Shown here: positions 41,290 to 50,255 of the stretch, in pieces
Position numbering within the stretch: position 1 is the first letter of the stretch
How the letters are laid out: every line of letters starts with the position of its first letter
Assembly (NCBI GenBank): GCA_020639075.1
Contig: JACKHI010000001.1
Location: forward strand, 1,302,001 to 1,366,000
From: Phycisphaerales bacterium
Lineage (GTDB): Bacteria; Planctomycetota; Phycisphaerae; UBA1845; UTPLA1
Length of the DNA stretch: 64,000 bases
Direction of reading: 5' to 3'
Notes under the pieces: generated by a model
The model's input: the letters and a program-made list of their open reading frames with translations, nothing else
Databases searched by the model: none
What the model was told of the DNA's origin: nothing
Translations under genes and position numbers: made by a program

Positions 41290-43677
41290 ATGGCCAAACA
41301 TTTCTCAGAACGTATTATCGAATTCCTAGGCGAACCTGCATATCGCCCCATGCGACTGCGGAAGCTCGCCCACGCGATGGGAATCGCCGAAGCGCATCGC
41401 GGTGACTTTCACGACGCCGTCGACGCCTTGCGCCGAAGCGGACGCGTCGTCCTCGGCAGCAACAACGCCGTGTCCCTGCCGCAGCGCGGCGGTACGATCG
41501 TCGGGACTTTCCGCGGAAACCCGCGAGGGTTCGGCTTCGTCGTTCCCGACGAAGACACGGCGCACGGCGATCTCTACATCCCCGAAAACGAAACGCTCGA
41601 CGCCGTAACGGGCGATCGCGTGATGTGCCAGGTCTTCAGCCGGGGCAAGCGCGACGGCAAGGCGGCGTTCGGCGGTCGGATCATTCAGGTCGTCGAGCGC
41701 GGCAACAGTCAGTTCGTCGGCCAACTGCGTCAGAATGAAAACGTCTGGTACGTCGAGCCGGACGGCAAGGCGCTGCACGGTCCCGTCCTGATCGGCGATC
41801 CGGGAGCGAAGTCCGCCAAGGCTGGCGATCAGGTCGTGATCGAACTGACGCAATACCCGCGCGACGGCAAGCCGGCGCGCGGCGTGATCGTCGAGCGGCT
41901 TGGGCATCAGAACGACCCGGGCGTGGATCTGATCAGCATCTGCCGGCAATTTCACTTGCCCGACGAATTCCCCGAGGCGGTTATTTCGGAAACCCGCGCG
42001 CTGGCGCGAACGTTTGATCCTGATGCGTTAGAGGCGGATCGGGAAGTGGTCGATCAGCAGGTCATCACGATCGATCCGGACGATGCACGGGACTACGACG
42101 ACGCAATTTCGCTGCGGCGACTCGGCGATTCCGATGGCGGATCGGCAAAGAGATCGCGAAGGAAGACGAAGGCGTCGGCGATCGGACAGCCGGCGTGGGA
42201 ACTCGGCGTGCACATCGCCGACGTCAGCCACTTCGTTCGTCCCGGGACGGCGCTGGACAATGAGGCGAAGGAGCGCGGCACGAGCGTTTATCTGCCGGGG
42301 AAAGTCATTCCGATGTTGCCCGAGGCGCTCTCCAACGGGCTGTGCAGTCTGCAGGAAAACGAGCCGCGACTCTGCAAGAGCGCGTTCATTCGATACGACG
42401 CCGCCGGTCGAGTCGTCGGCGCACGGTTCGCCAATACGATCATCCGATCGGACAAGCGGCTGACCTACGGTCAGGCGACGCAGATACTCGAGGGGAAGCG
42501 GCGCGGCTTTGCGAAGCCGGTCGTCGATCTCGTCTTGCTGATGGACGAATTGGCTCGCGTGATCCGCAAGCGCCGTCTGGATGACGGCATGATCGTGCTG
42601 GAGCTGCCCGACGTGCATCTGATTCTCGACGACAACGGTAAAGTCGTCGGCGCCGAACCCGAAGACACGAGCTTCAGCCATACGATCATCGAGATGTTCA
42701 TGGTGGAGGCGAACGAGGCGGCGGCACGGCTGCTGCACGGACTGGGCGTCGGCTATCTGCGTCGGATCCATCCGAAGCCGGACGAGGAATCCCTCGAAAA
42801 CATGGCGAGGTTCGTACAGGCGTCCGGATTCAAGATGCCGAAGAAGGTCGAACCCAAGGACATGCAGAAGCTGCTTGACGAACTTCGCGGCGATCCGGAG
42901 AGCTACGCGATCAACATCGCCGTGTTGCGATCGATGTCGCTGGCGGAATACTCGCCGAAGTCCATCGGGCACTTTGCGTTGGCCAGCGACAATTACGCGC
43001 ACTTCACGAGCCCGATCCGGCGCTATCCCGATTTGCTCGTGCATCGAGAGATCGACAACTACCTCGCGGCCCCGACCAAGAAGGCGAAGAAAAAAGGCAA
43101 AAAGTCGGACGGCGCCGCGACGTCGAAAGCGCTGGTCGAGATGGGCAAGCAGATGTCCTACCTGTCGCGCCGGGCCGAGAGCGCCGAACGCGAATTGAAG
43201 AGTGTCAAGGTGTTGACGCTGCTCACGGAGCACCTCGGCGAGGAGTTCGAAGGCGTCGTGACGGGCGTAACGAACTTCGGCATGTTTGTGCAGCACCCGA
43301 AATACCTGACGGACGGTCTGCTGCGAATCGAGGATCTGGGCGATGACTGGTGGGACGTGAACACACGGACCGGCCGAATTCGGGGCGAGCGCAGCGGTGA
43401 GTCGTATTCTCTGGGATCGAAGATCAAAGTCCGCATCGACCAGGTCGATGTTCCGGGGCGGCAGTTGAACCTTGTGCTGGCGGGTGCGCCGGCGACGGAC
43501 GGCAAGTCGCGACCGGGTCGGAAGGCGGGCGGGCGCGGGCCGGGCGGTCGATCTGGATCTCGCGACGGCGGGAGGAAATCGAAAGGACAGCGCGGCAAGT
43601 CGAAGTCGAAGGGCAAAGCGCCGCGACCTATGGCGACAAAGAAGAAGGGCCGCGGGCGACGATCGCGGAAGCGATAG
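41290..43677 (+). CDS. rnr: Ribonuclease R
   Basis: A 795-residue RNase II/R protein. Domain order: an HTH-like N-terminus (FLGEPAYRPMRLRKLAHAMG), two cold-shock OB folds (RGNPRGFGFVVPDE then NENVWYVEPDGKALHGPVLI), the RNB catalytic domain with DPDDARDYDDAISLRRLGD, HIADVSHFVRPGTALDNEA and SLAEYSPKSIGHFALASDNY, then an S1 domain (GEEFEGVVTGVTNFGMFVQ) and a Lys/Arg/Gly-rich tail. It degrades structured RNA 3' to 5'. Two odd insertions are seen: about 20 basic residues after the catalytic Asp motif, and KKAKKKGKKSDGAATSK before the S1 domain. GGAGG is four bases before the ATG. Confidence 0.95.
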   Translation: MAKHFSERIIEFLGEPAYRPMRLRKLAHAMGIAEAHRGDFHDAVDALRRSGRVVLGSNNAVSLPQRGGTIVGTFRGNPRGFGFVVPDEDTAHGDLYIPENETLDAVTGDRVMCQVFSRGKRDGKAAFGGRIIQVVERGNSQFVGQLRQNENVWYVEPDGKALHGPVLIGDPGAKSAKAGDQVVIELTQYPRDGKPARGVIVERLGHQNDPGVDLISICRQFHLPDEFPEAVISETRALARTFDPDALEADREVVDQQVITIDPDDARDYDDAISLRRLGDSDGGSAKRSRRKTKASAIGQPAWELGVHIADVSHFVRPGTALDNEAKERGTSVYLPGKVIPMLPEALSNGLCSLQENEPRLCKSAFIRYDAAGRVVGARFANTIIRSDKRLTYGQATQILEGKRRGFAKPVVDLVLLMDELARVIRKRRLDDGMIVLELPDVHLILDDNGKVVGAEPEDTSFSHTIIEMFMVEANEAAARLLHGLGVGYLRRIHPKPDEESLENMARFVQASGFKMPKKVEPKDMQKLLDELRGDPESYAINIAVLRSMSLAEYSPKSIGHFALASDNYAHFTSPIRRYPDLLVHREIDNYLAAPTKKAKKKGKKSDGAATSKALVEMGKQMSYLSRRAESAERELKSVKVLTLLTEHLGEEFEGVVTGVTNFGMFVQHPKYLTDGLLRIEDLGDDWWDVNTRTGRIRGERSGESYSLGSKIKVRIDQVDVPGRQLNLVLAGAPATDGKSRPGRKAGGRGPGGRSGSRDGGRKSKGQRGKSKSKGKAPRPMATKKKGRGRRSRKR

Positions 43678-43736
43678 GTGTGCGCGGCGATGCGCGCCGC
43701 ATGGACGTCGCGATTCGTGCGGGCATCAGTTTGTTG

Positions 43737-43793
43737 TCGGGTCGATGGCCCGACCTACGATTGGCTTGGTTTGGCGTCGGGTCGATGACCCGA
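43737..43793. repeat. Two copies of a 17-bp palindrome, 40 bp apart
   Basis: TCGGGTCGATGGCCCGA at 43737-43753 and TCGGGTCGATGACCCGA at 43777-43793, each followed by CCTA(C/T)GAT. They lie between the convergent ends of rnr and the large unknown gene and may terminate or stabilise both transcripts. They form another class of the short palindromes scattered here. Confidence 0.75.
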
Positions 43794-43800
43794 CCTATGA

Positions 43801-46800
43801 TTATTCGTCGTAGCCGGCATCAACCGGGTGCATGGATGAGATGATGTCCGGTCCCAGGTAGATGAGTTTCCGATTCGCGTCATCCATGTCGTCCAGGCTG
43901 ACGTAGGGTTTGTCGAACAGCCCCCGCGCTTCTCTGCCGCCGGAGCGAAGGTAGAGAAACTCCTCGTGGGCCGTTATGTACTGCTGCATTGCGCCGTTTC
44001 GTGCGCCGCCGTTGGGAAACACAACGAGGTCCTGGTAGCCGCGGAAGGGTCCCGACTCCAGGACGCTGTTCTCACGCGACTGGTAGGTACCGAGGCCGAG
44101 TACTCGCGAGATTGCCTCGAGGAACGCGTCCCCGAAGGCTTCGCCTAATCGCAGGTAATGTGCGGCGACATCGCGCCGGAGCATTTTCAAGTCGTCCTCA
44201 CCCACGGGATAGACGCGTCTCGCCTCCGGCCAGCGGGTCTTGGGAGAGACGGCGAGAAACTCCATGGCGTAGCCGTCCGTCACGAGCCGTTCTCCGAGTT
44301 CATCGAGCATTTCAATAAGTCGTTTCAGGGCGAATCGATTTGGGCTGTTGTCCAGAGCCAGCATGATTCGCGCGGGGCGATTCCACTGGCTCATGTTGCG
44401 GAGTGCGAAATTCGGGGAGTCGAAGAAGTCGCGGTCGTATTCCAACAGCGATCGAACCTCGACGATGAAACGATCGCGATACTCCGTCGCCATGGACGGC
44501 GACGCGCCTGGGGAATCGGCGATGATTCGCTGCATCATTCCGTAGCGCGTCGACGCGAGTCGAAAGACATCCTCGGGGACGTCGCCCGGAAAGCGATTCG
44601 GATTGAACGGCGACAGCGGCCGTCGGATACGGCTTGGATCGAGAATCTCGAAGCCGAGACCAACGCGGAGCTTCGCCAGTCGCTCCGACGGATGCTCACT
44701 GCTGCTGAGGAAGGGAACGTCGACCGTGCTGCTCGGGTCGCGCTGGACGGGCAATTGGAAGTAGCCGAGGTGCCGGCCTTCGTCGCGATCCTTGCGTTCG
44801 CGATCGGCCGTGGGGAATCTCGCGCGGATAAGCAGGTGCGTCATCGTCTTTTCTTCGTCGACGCGTTCGCCGCGATCGGCGCCCGTGAGCGGCGACGTGC
44901 CCGTTGCGCCGCTGCCGCTCTTCGTGAAGAATGACGAGATCGGCGTGACCTGGTTCGGCCCCAGTTCCGTCGTGAATGATGTGAGGTCGTTGGCGTCACC
45001 CAACTGCGTCGCGCCGGCCTGCTGGATGATGTTACCCTGCGAGGAGTAGAACGTGAGGGAGATCGACGAGTTGGCTTCCTTCTTGCGGATCGCCGCGTCC
45101 TCCAGCGCTTCGTCGTAGCGATCCTGAAAGACCTGATCGTAGGTGCGGGCGTCGCGTCCCTGGCGGATGGCACGATTGCGGTACTGCTTGAACACGTCGT
45201 TGAGGATCGCGCGCAACTCATCATTGCTGCGCGACGCGAGCATTCGCTGCTTCAGTTCGCCCGGCATGTTCGCGTCGCGAAGGAACATCGTGAGCTGAAC
45301 GCGCGAGATGAGATCCGTGCGTTCCTCCTCGGTCAGCGTCGTTGACGAACCGGGAATCGGCGAGATGTTGAAGTCCTCGATGATCAGCCAGGTACCGGCA
45401 GTCGCCTCGATCTTGCTGATGGCGCCCGTGCCGGTGGCGACGACCTGCTGCTGATTTTCCTGCGAGATCAGGGCGGCGATGCCGCGATAGGTGTTCGTGT
45501 TCGGACCGACTGGCACGGTGTATTCCGTCAGGACATCGGTCTTCTTGATCTTGTGAACGATCAGGTTTCGCTCGATGCGATCCCAGAATTCCCGCAGGCT
45601 GTCGACCACTTCCGAGGTCAACGTGTGCTTTATGCCGTCGGGACCTATGTAGCTGAACCCGGCGACCTGCTCGCGACCGTCGAAGAAGAGATCATCGGCG
45701 CCGGCGGAGAACTCGGTGCCGATCGTCGTGTAGGTCGGCCCGGGCAGCGGCGGCAGCGTCGGCGATGCGATCGAGACGGGCACGGTGCCGGCGGGAAGCG
45801 AACCCGTCGCGATGCCCTGGAGCGTACCGACTTGAATCTGCTGATTCGCGACGGCAAGCAGTGAATTCAGGCCGATTTCGCGGAAGACGGTTCCGCGATT
45901 GATGCCTGCATCATAGTTGTGGACACCCTGGAACTGGCCGCGAAAGCGGGAGGCCAGGGCCCCGGAAGTGATATCCCGATCCGTCAATCGAACGGCTTCG
46001 ATACTGATGATGGCGTCTTCCGCCATGCGGCGCTCTAGTTGGTCGGCCTCGGCGAGGAAACTGCGCATCATCGACTTCGGGAGGACGATTTCAACGTCGC
46101 CGATTTCGGAGTCGTAGTGGATGCCCGGTTTGTCCAAGGGTGACGGCGGACGGTACCCGGCAATTTCCATCTCGCGGTTGATGCGGTCAACAAGCGGACG
46201 CAGCCGTTGAATGAACTCCCCTTCTCGAATGATGTAGCTAAATCGGCGCGACTCTTTGAGCCAGTCGCCGTTGCGACCGCTGCCCTGGAGTTCGGCGCCT
46301 TCGAGCGTCAGCGCCTTGCCGACGCGTTCTCGTGTCGCCGTCGCTTCTTCGTCGGCCTTGTTGCCGGCACGTCGTGCGTCGCGAATCTGTGCGACTTCCC
46401 GTCGGGCGAGGCCCTGAATAAAGGCCTGCGAGGTGCGATCAAATTCGGGACGGCCCGCGTCGATGAGCTGGCGCGCGATCTGGATGATCCGGATGCCGAG
46501 TTTGACGTATTCCGCCTCGCTGACGTCATGCAGCAGGAAGCCGACTGTCTGATGCTTGGGGCCCTCGTAGCCGTCGGGGAAGATATCCGGGGCCTGGACG
46601 AGTATTCGGCGGTCCGTCGGCACGGGAATCACGATGAGATCGCGCTCGGGGTCGAACCGACCGTGGTACTGGTCTCGCAGAAGCGTACCGATCTCGTCGA
46701 GTACGGACTCCATGCTGACGCGCGAGAGCGCGGCGAGGGCCGCGGCCTTCTCGCTCTCCAACCGCAGGCTGACGGGCAGCAGATCCGTTTCGAAAAGTGC

Positions 46801-47067
46801 GGCGAGGGACTCTGGCGTCACGCGGACGGTGAAGCGAACGGGTTCGGGAGCAGCGGCGGCGATCTGTCGGGGCTGGAGTTCGATTGTGAGGCGTTCCGGC
46901 TGGCCTGCCTCTACGGGCGTTTGAGTCTTTGCCGCGGGTGGGTTTTCGGCGTGCGTCGGCGCGGCGACAAGCGCCAAACACAAAAAGATCATCAGGCCGC
47001 CCTGTCGACGCCGGACTGTATCGTGGGCACGGATGGACTTAAGCGGCTTGACTTTCCCGATTCGCAT
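43801..47067 (-). CDS. Very large exported protein of unknown function
   Basis: A 1088-residue protein with a signal peptide (VRRRQGGLMIFLCLALVAA, cleavage after THA). The mature chain alternates long helical stretches and beta-rich stretches. Segments that stand out: SLRLESEKAAALAALSRVSM near the N-terminus, ATGTGAISKIEATAGTWLII followed by EDFNISPIPGSSTTLTEEER in the middle, and a C-terminal half with FRGYQDLVVFPNGGARNGAM. The middle is loosely like parts of secretin or outer-membrane secretion channels, but I cannot assign it. No catalytic motif and hardly any Cys. Its gene is divergent from the ABC exporter genes, with 317 bases between. An ATG at 46992 is an alternative start. Confidence 0.75.
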   Translation of the reverse strand: MRIGKVKPLKSIRAHDTVRRRQGGLMIFLCLALVAAPTHAENPPAAKTQTPVEAGQPERLTIELQPRQIAAAAPEPVRFTVRVTPESLAALFETDLLPVSLRLESEKAAALAALSRVSMESVLDEIGTLLRDQYHGRFDPERDLIVIPVPTDRRILVQAPDIFPDGYEGPKHQTVGFLLHDVSEAEYVKLGIRIIQIARQLIDAGRPEFDRTSQAFIQGLARREVAQIRDARRAGNKADEEATATRERVGKALTLEGAELQGSGRNGDWLKESRRFSYIIREGEFIQRLRPLVDRINREMEIAGYRPPSPLDKPGIHYDSEIGDVEIVLPKSMMRSFLAEADQLERRMAEDAIISIEAVRLTDRDITSGALASRFRGQFQGVHNYDAGINRGTVFREIGLNSLLAVANQQIQVGTLQGIATGSLPAGTVPVSIASPTLPPLPGPTYTTIGTEFSAGADDLFFDGREQVAGFSYIGPDGIKHTLTSEVVDSLREFWDRIERNLIVHKIKKTDVLTEYTVPVGPNTNTYRGIAALISQENQQQVVATGTGAISKIEATAGTWLIIEDFNISPIPGSSTTLTEEERTDLISRVQLTMFLRDANMPGELKQRMLASRSNDELRAILNDVFKQYRNRAIRQGRDARTYDQVFQDRYDEALEDAAIRKKEANSSISLTFYSSQGNIIQQAGATQLGDANDLTSFTTELGPNQVTPISSFFTKSGSGATGTSPLTGADRGERVDEEKTMTHLLIRARFPTADRERKDRDEGRHLGYFQLPVQRDPSSTVDVPFLSSSEHPSERLAKLRVGLGFEILDPSRIRRPLSPFNPNRFPGDVPEDVFRLASTRYGMMQRIIADSPGASPSMATEYRDRFIVEVRSLLEYDRDFFDSPNFALRNMSQWNRPARIMLALDNSPNRFALKRLIEMLDELGERLVTDGYAMEFLAVSPKTRWPEARRVYPVGEDDLKMLRRDVAAHYLRLGEAFGDAFLEAISRVLGLGTYQSRENSVLESGPFRGYQDLVVFPNGGARNGAMQQYITAHEEFLYLRSGGREARGLFDKPYVSLDDMDDANRKLIYLGPDIISSMHPVDAGYDE

Positions 47068-47384
47068 TTTGACGACTGGCCGATTTCTTGGCGCGGCGGC
47101 GCTGGTGCGCAACCGCGGCGGATGGACTTTCTGCGCGCGAGCTAACCCTTATTCATCGTCCGAAAACCGCCCGCACGTGTACGCGCAAGAGACGCCGATG
47201 GATCGGCGAAATGTGCGTGGAAATTGTTGTGATTGAGGTGTTTTGTCGAGCGCATCCGCCGCATGACTGCTGCGGCTCGGATGGGGGCGTTGAGGATTCG
47301 GTCGAGGGCTCTCGGCGTGGCGGATGCGAGAGTCCTCTTGTTGGATTACCATCCCTCGGCGACTTGAGAATGAAAGTTTGAGGC
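47068..47384. other. Divergent intergenic region before the ABC-2 exporter
   Basis: No gene is supported. It should hold the promoters of the large unknown gene (minus) and the ABC ATPase (plus). I saw no clear promoter boxes. Confidence 0.45.
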
Positions 47385-48422
47385 ATGCCGCAGATCGCTG
47401 TCGAACAGTTAAGCAAGGTGTTCAAGGTACCGGAGCGCGAGGGCGGCTTCATCGCATCGATGGGGAGCCTGTTCCGCCGCCGTTACCGGGAGGTCCGGGC
47501 GGTCGCCGACGTGAGTTTCGGCGTCGAGGCGGGAGAGATCGTCGGATTCCTGGGGCCGAATGGCGCGGGGAAGACGACGACGCTCAAGATGCTGTCCGGC
47601 CTGCTGTTTCCGACGGGCGGCAAGGCGGAAGTGCTTGGGCATACGCCGTGGAAACGCGAGTCCGCGTACCTTCGTCGCATCAGCATGCTCATGGGGCAGC
47701 GATCGCAGTTGCAGTGGGATCTGCCGGCGATGGACTCGTTCCAGGTGCACGGGGCGATTTACGACATCCCGAAGCCGCAATTTCAGCAGACGTTGGATGA
47801 GTTGATTGAACTGCTCGACATTTCGAGCGTTTTGAAAAAGCAGGTGCGGACGCTGTCGCTTGGAGAGCGGATGAAATGCGAGATCTGCGTTTCGCTGCTT
47901 CATCGACCGGATGTGTTGTTCCTCGACGAGCCGACGATCGGCGTCGACATCGAGATGCAGGCGCGGATTCGCCGGTTCATCGGCGAATACAACGCAAGAT
48001 ACGGCGCAACAATTATTCTGACGAGCCATTACATGGCGGACGTCACCGCCCTTTGCAAGCGCATCGTCGTCATCGATCACGGGAAGCTCCTGTTTGACGG
48101 TTCACTGGCGGAGTTGTCGACGCGCATGGCGCCGTTCAAGGTCATCAAGATCGACCTGGATCGGCCCGTGGACGATTACGCGTTCGCTGCGCTTGGCGAC
48201 GTGATGAGCTGCGACGATCAGAAGGTCGTCCTGCGCGTTCCGCGGAAGGCGGCGTCGACGGCGACGGCGAAGCTGCTGAACGATCTGCCGATTCTCGACC
48301 TGACAATCGAGGACCCGCCGATTGAAGACGTCATTGCGCGGGTGTTCGGGACGCGCGAATCCGACAGCGCCGGCGACGGCAAGGCATCGATGGCCGAGGC
48401 CACTACGAGGCGCGTGAAATGA
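47385..48422 (+). CDS. ABC-2 exporter ATP-binding protein (LSLGE type)
   Basis: A 345-residue ATPase. Walker A is GFLGPNGAGKTTTLKML (about 55-71), Walker B is PDVLFLDEPTIGVD, and the switch His is in ILTSHYMADV. The signature is LSLGERMKCEI instead of LSGGQ, a variant typical of one ABC-2 branch (the viologen-exporter-like group) whose ATPase works with two unrelated permeases. It has an insert before the Walker A (GGFIASMGSLFRRRYREV), also typical of that group. It overlaps the first permease gene by four bases (ATGA). Confidence 0.92.
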   Translation: MPQIAVEQLSKVFKVPEREGGFIASMGSLFRRRYREVRAVADVSFGVEAGEIVGFLGPNGAGKTTTLKMLSGLLFPTGGKAEVLGHTPWKRESAYLRRISMLMGQRSQLQWDLPAMDSFQVHGAIYDIPKPQFQQTLDELIELLDISSVLKKQVRTLSLGERMKCEICVSLLHRPDVLFLDEPTIGVDIEMQARIRRFIGEYNARYGATIILTSHYMADVTALCKRIVVIDHGKLLFDGSLAELSTRMAPFKVIKIDLDRPVDDYAFAALGDVMSCDDQKVVLRVPRKAASTATAKLLNDLPILDLTIEDPPIEDVIARVFGTRESDSAGDGKASMAEATTRRVK

Positions 48423-49228
48423 GCGGGTTTCCTCGTGCATTCGCCGCGATGCTGCGCGTGAACATCGCGAACATGATCCAGTATCGCGCCGAGATCCTGC
48501 TCTGGAGCGTTTGGGGGATCGTTAATCCTACGGTGCTTTACGTGATGTGGGCGTCGGCGGCCGGCGGCTCCGACGACGGGACAGTCGCAGGGTTGGATCG
48601 CAACGGCGTCGCGACGTACTACTTCAGCATCATGATCGTGGGCCATGTCACGGCGGCATGGGACGTCTATGAGATGTCCTACCTCGTGCGGAAAGGATCG
48701 CTGTCGCCGCAGCTCTTGCGACCTATCCTGCCGATCTGGAATTCCATCACGGGCAATTTGGCCTACAAGATCACGACGATGATGTTCGTCCTGCCGATGT
48801 GGGCGGTCTTTTTCTTCATCGTGCGGCCGCATTTTTCAACACAACCTTGGCAGTTCGGTCTAGCGGCCGTTGCGCTCGTGCTCGGGGCCGTGTTGAACTA
48901 CATGATGTGTTATACCGTCGCGCTGATTGCATTCTGGGCGACGAAGCTGGATGCCGTCGGTGAAATCTACTTCGGTTTGTGCATGATGCTGGGCGGTCGC
49001 GTGGCGCCGATCGCGGGACTGCCGCCGGTCGTGTCGGAGCTTGCAGCGGTACTGCCATTTCAGTGGATGTTCGCGTTTCCGGCGGAGTTGCTGGCCGGAA
49101 TAGTAACGACGCCGCAGGAGGCGATGGCGGGACTCGGAATGCAGGCGGCGTGGGTGGCGTTGACGATCATCCTGTTCAACGTCGTGTGGCGCGCGGCGAT
49201 TCGGCGTTATTCGGCGGTAAGTGGTTAA
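48419..49228 (+). CDS. ABC-2 exporter permease, first
   Basis: A 269-residue protein with six membrane helices (about 24-45, 60-75, 112-135, 140-165, 170-195 and 225-255). The N-terminal MLRVNIANMIQYRAEILLWS and the SPQLLRPILPIWNSITGNLAYK segment match the ABC-2 permease group that pairs with LSLGE-type ATPases. It is translationally coupled to the ATPase gene. Substrate unknown; the group exports drugs or lipids in other bacteria. Confidence 0.88.
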   Translation: MSGFPRAFAAMLRVNIANMIQYRAEILLWSVWGIVNPTVLYVMWASAAGGSDDGTVAGLDRNGVATYYFSIMIVGHVTAAWDVYEMSYLVRKGSLSPQLLRPILPIWNSITGNLAYKITTMMFVLPMWAVFFFIVRPHFSTQPWQFGLAAVALVLGAVLNYMMCYTVALIAFWATKLDAVGEIYFGLCMMLGGRVAPIAGLPPVVSELAAVLPFQWMFAFPAELLAGIVTTPQEAMAGLGMQAAWVALTIILFNVVWRAAIRRYSAVSG

Positions 49229-49278
49229 GAGTGATGAGTTTCGAGTAGCGGGTGACGAGTGCTTTCAGGCGAGTAGAC

Positions 49279-50079
49279 ATGCGGCGTGCGATTCAACTTA
49301 TCCTGCTTTACGCACGCGTGAGTGTGCAGAATTTCGCGGCGTATCGCTTCGATTTCTTCATGCGGCTGTTCATGTCGTTCGTGCAGCTCGGCGCGGAGCT
49401 GGTAATCGTCTACACGATCTTCTTCAACACGAAATCACTGGCCGGATGGCGCTGGCAGCACATGGTCGTGCTCGTCGGCGTCTATCGAATCGTCGCGGGC
49501 GGCATTCGCATCTACATCGTGCCGAACATGCGCGCCGTGCTGGAGGACATTCGCGAGGGCACGCTCGATTTCGTGCTTCTCAAACCCGTCAATTCGCAAT
49601 TGCTCGTCAGCATCCGGGAGTTCGTCTTCTGGCGATTTACCGACATCGTGCTCGGGCTCAGTGCCGCGGCGTATGGCGCGTACAAGCTCTCGGTCCACGT
49701 GACGTGGGTGCAGGTCACGACGTTCGCATTCATGCTTGCGGCGGCCTTCGCGATCATCTATGCCCTCTGGCTTGCGCTGGCGACGCTCGGTTTCTGGTTC
49801 ATTCGCGTGCAGAACATCGAGATGGTTTTCTGGAACGTCTTCGAGGCGGGTCGCTATCCCGTCATGATTTACCCGTCCTGGGTGCAGTGGAGTCTGACGT
49901 TTCTGATACCGCTCGCCTTTATCACGACGTTTCCGGCAGGCATGCTGACGGGCGATTCGGCGACGGGCGTGCCTCTCCACGCCCCACTGCTCGCCGGTGG
50001 CATGGCCGTCGTGTCGTTGTTGGCTTCGCACTGGTTCTGGCGATACGGCCTGAAGCACTACAGCGGTGCGTCTGCGTGA
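49279..50079 (+). CDS. ABC-2 exporter permease, second
   Basis: A 266-residue permease of the same group as its neighbour, with six helices and the motif REGTLDFVLLKPVNSQLLVS near residue 88, matching the paired permease family. I chose the ATG at 49279 because AGGCGAG lies nine bases before it; a GTG at 49252 would add nine residues. The gene lies 50 bases after the first permease stop, so the three genes form an operon, with two different permeases forming the channel. Confidence 0.87.
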   Translation: MRRAIQLILLYARVSVQNFAAYRFDFFMRLFMSFVQLGAELVIVYTIFFNTKSLAGWRWQHMVVLVGVYRIVAGGIRIYIVPNMRAVLEDIREGTLDFVLLKPVNSQLLVSIREFVFWRFTDIVLGLSAAAYGAYKLSVHVTWVQVTTFAFMLAAAFAIIYALWLALATLGFWFIRVQNIEMVFWNVFEAGRYPVMIYPSWVQWSLTFLIPLAFITTFPAGMLTGDSATGVPLHAPLLAGGMAVVSLLASHWFWRYGLKHYSGASA

Positions 50080-50110
50080 AAACCCTCGCCGCGTATCGTT
50101 AACCCGATGT

Positions 50111-50127
50111 GGCCCCCAATTGGGGCC
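50111..50127. terminator. Hairpin after the ABC-2 operon
   Basis: GGCCCC and GGGGCC pair around CAATT, 32 bases after the stop of the second permease. No T tract follows, so it is a weak terminator or another short palindrome. Confidence 0.35.
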
Positions 50128-50255
50128 GTCCATCCGGCGTCATGAAGGCGGGAGCCACGCGTCCTTAACATTGCCTTCATCCGTTCAGGCCGGTATAAAC
50201 AGATTCAAGACCACGTCTGTCGACGATCGCATGTCAATCTTTCAAAGGTGCCGAT

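Noticed and set aside
50111..50127. Rho-independent terminator with certainty
   Set aside because: The hairpin is only 6 bp with no T tract, so I list it with low confidence only.
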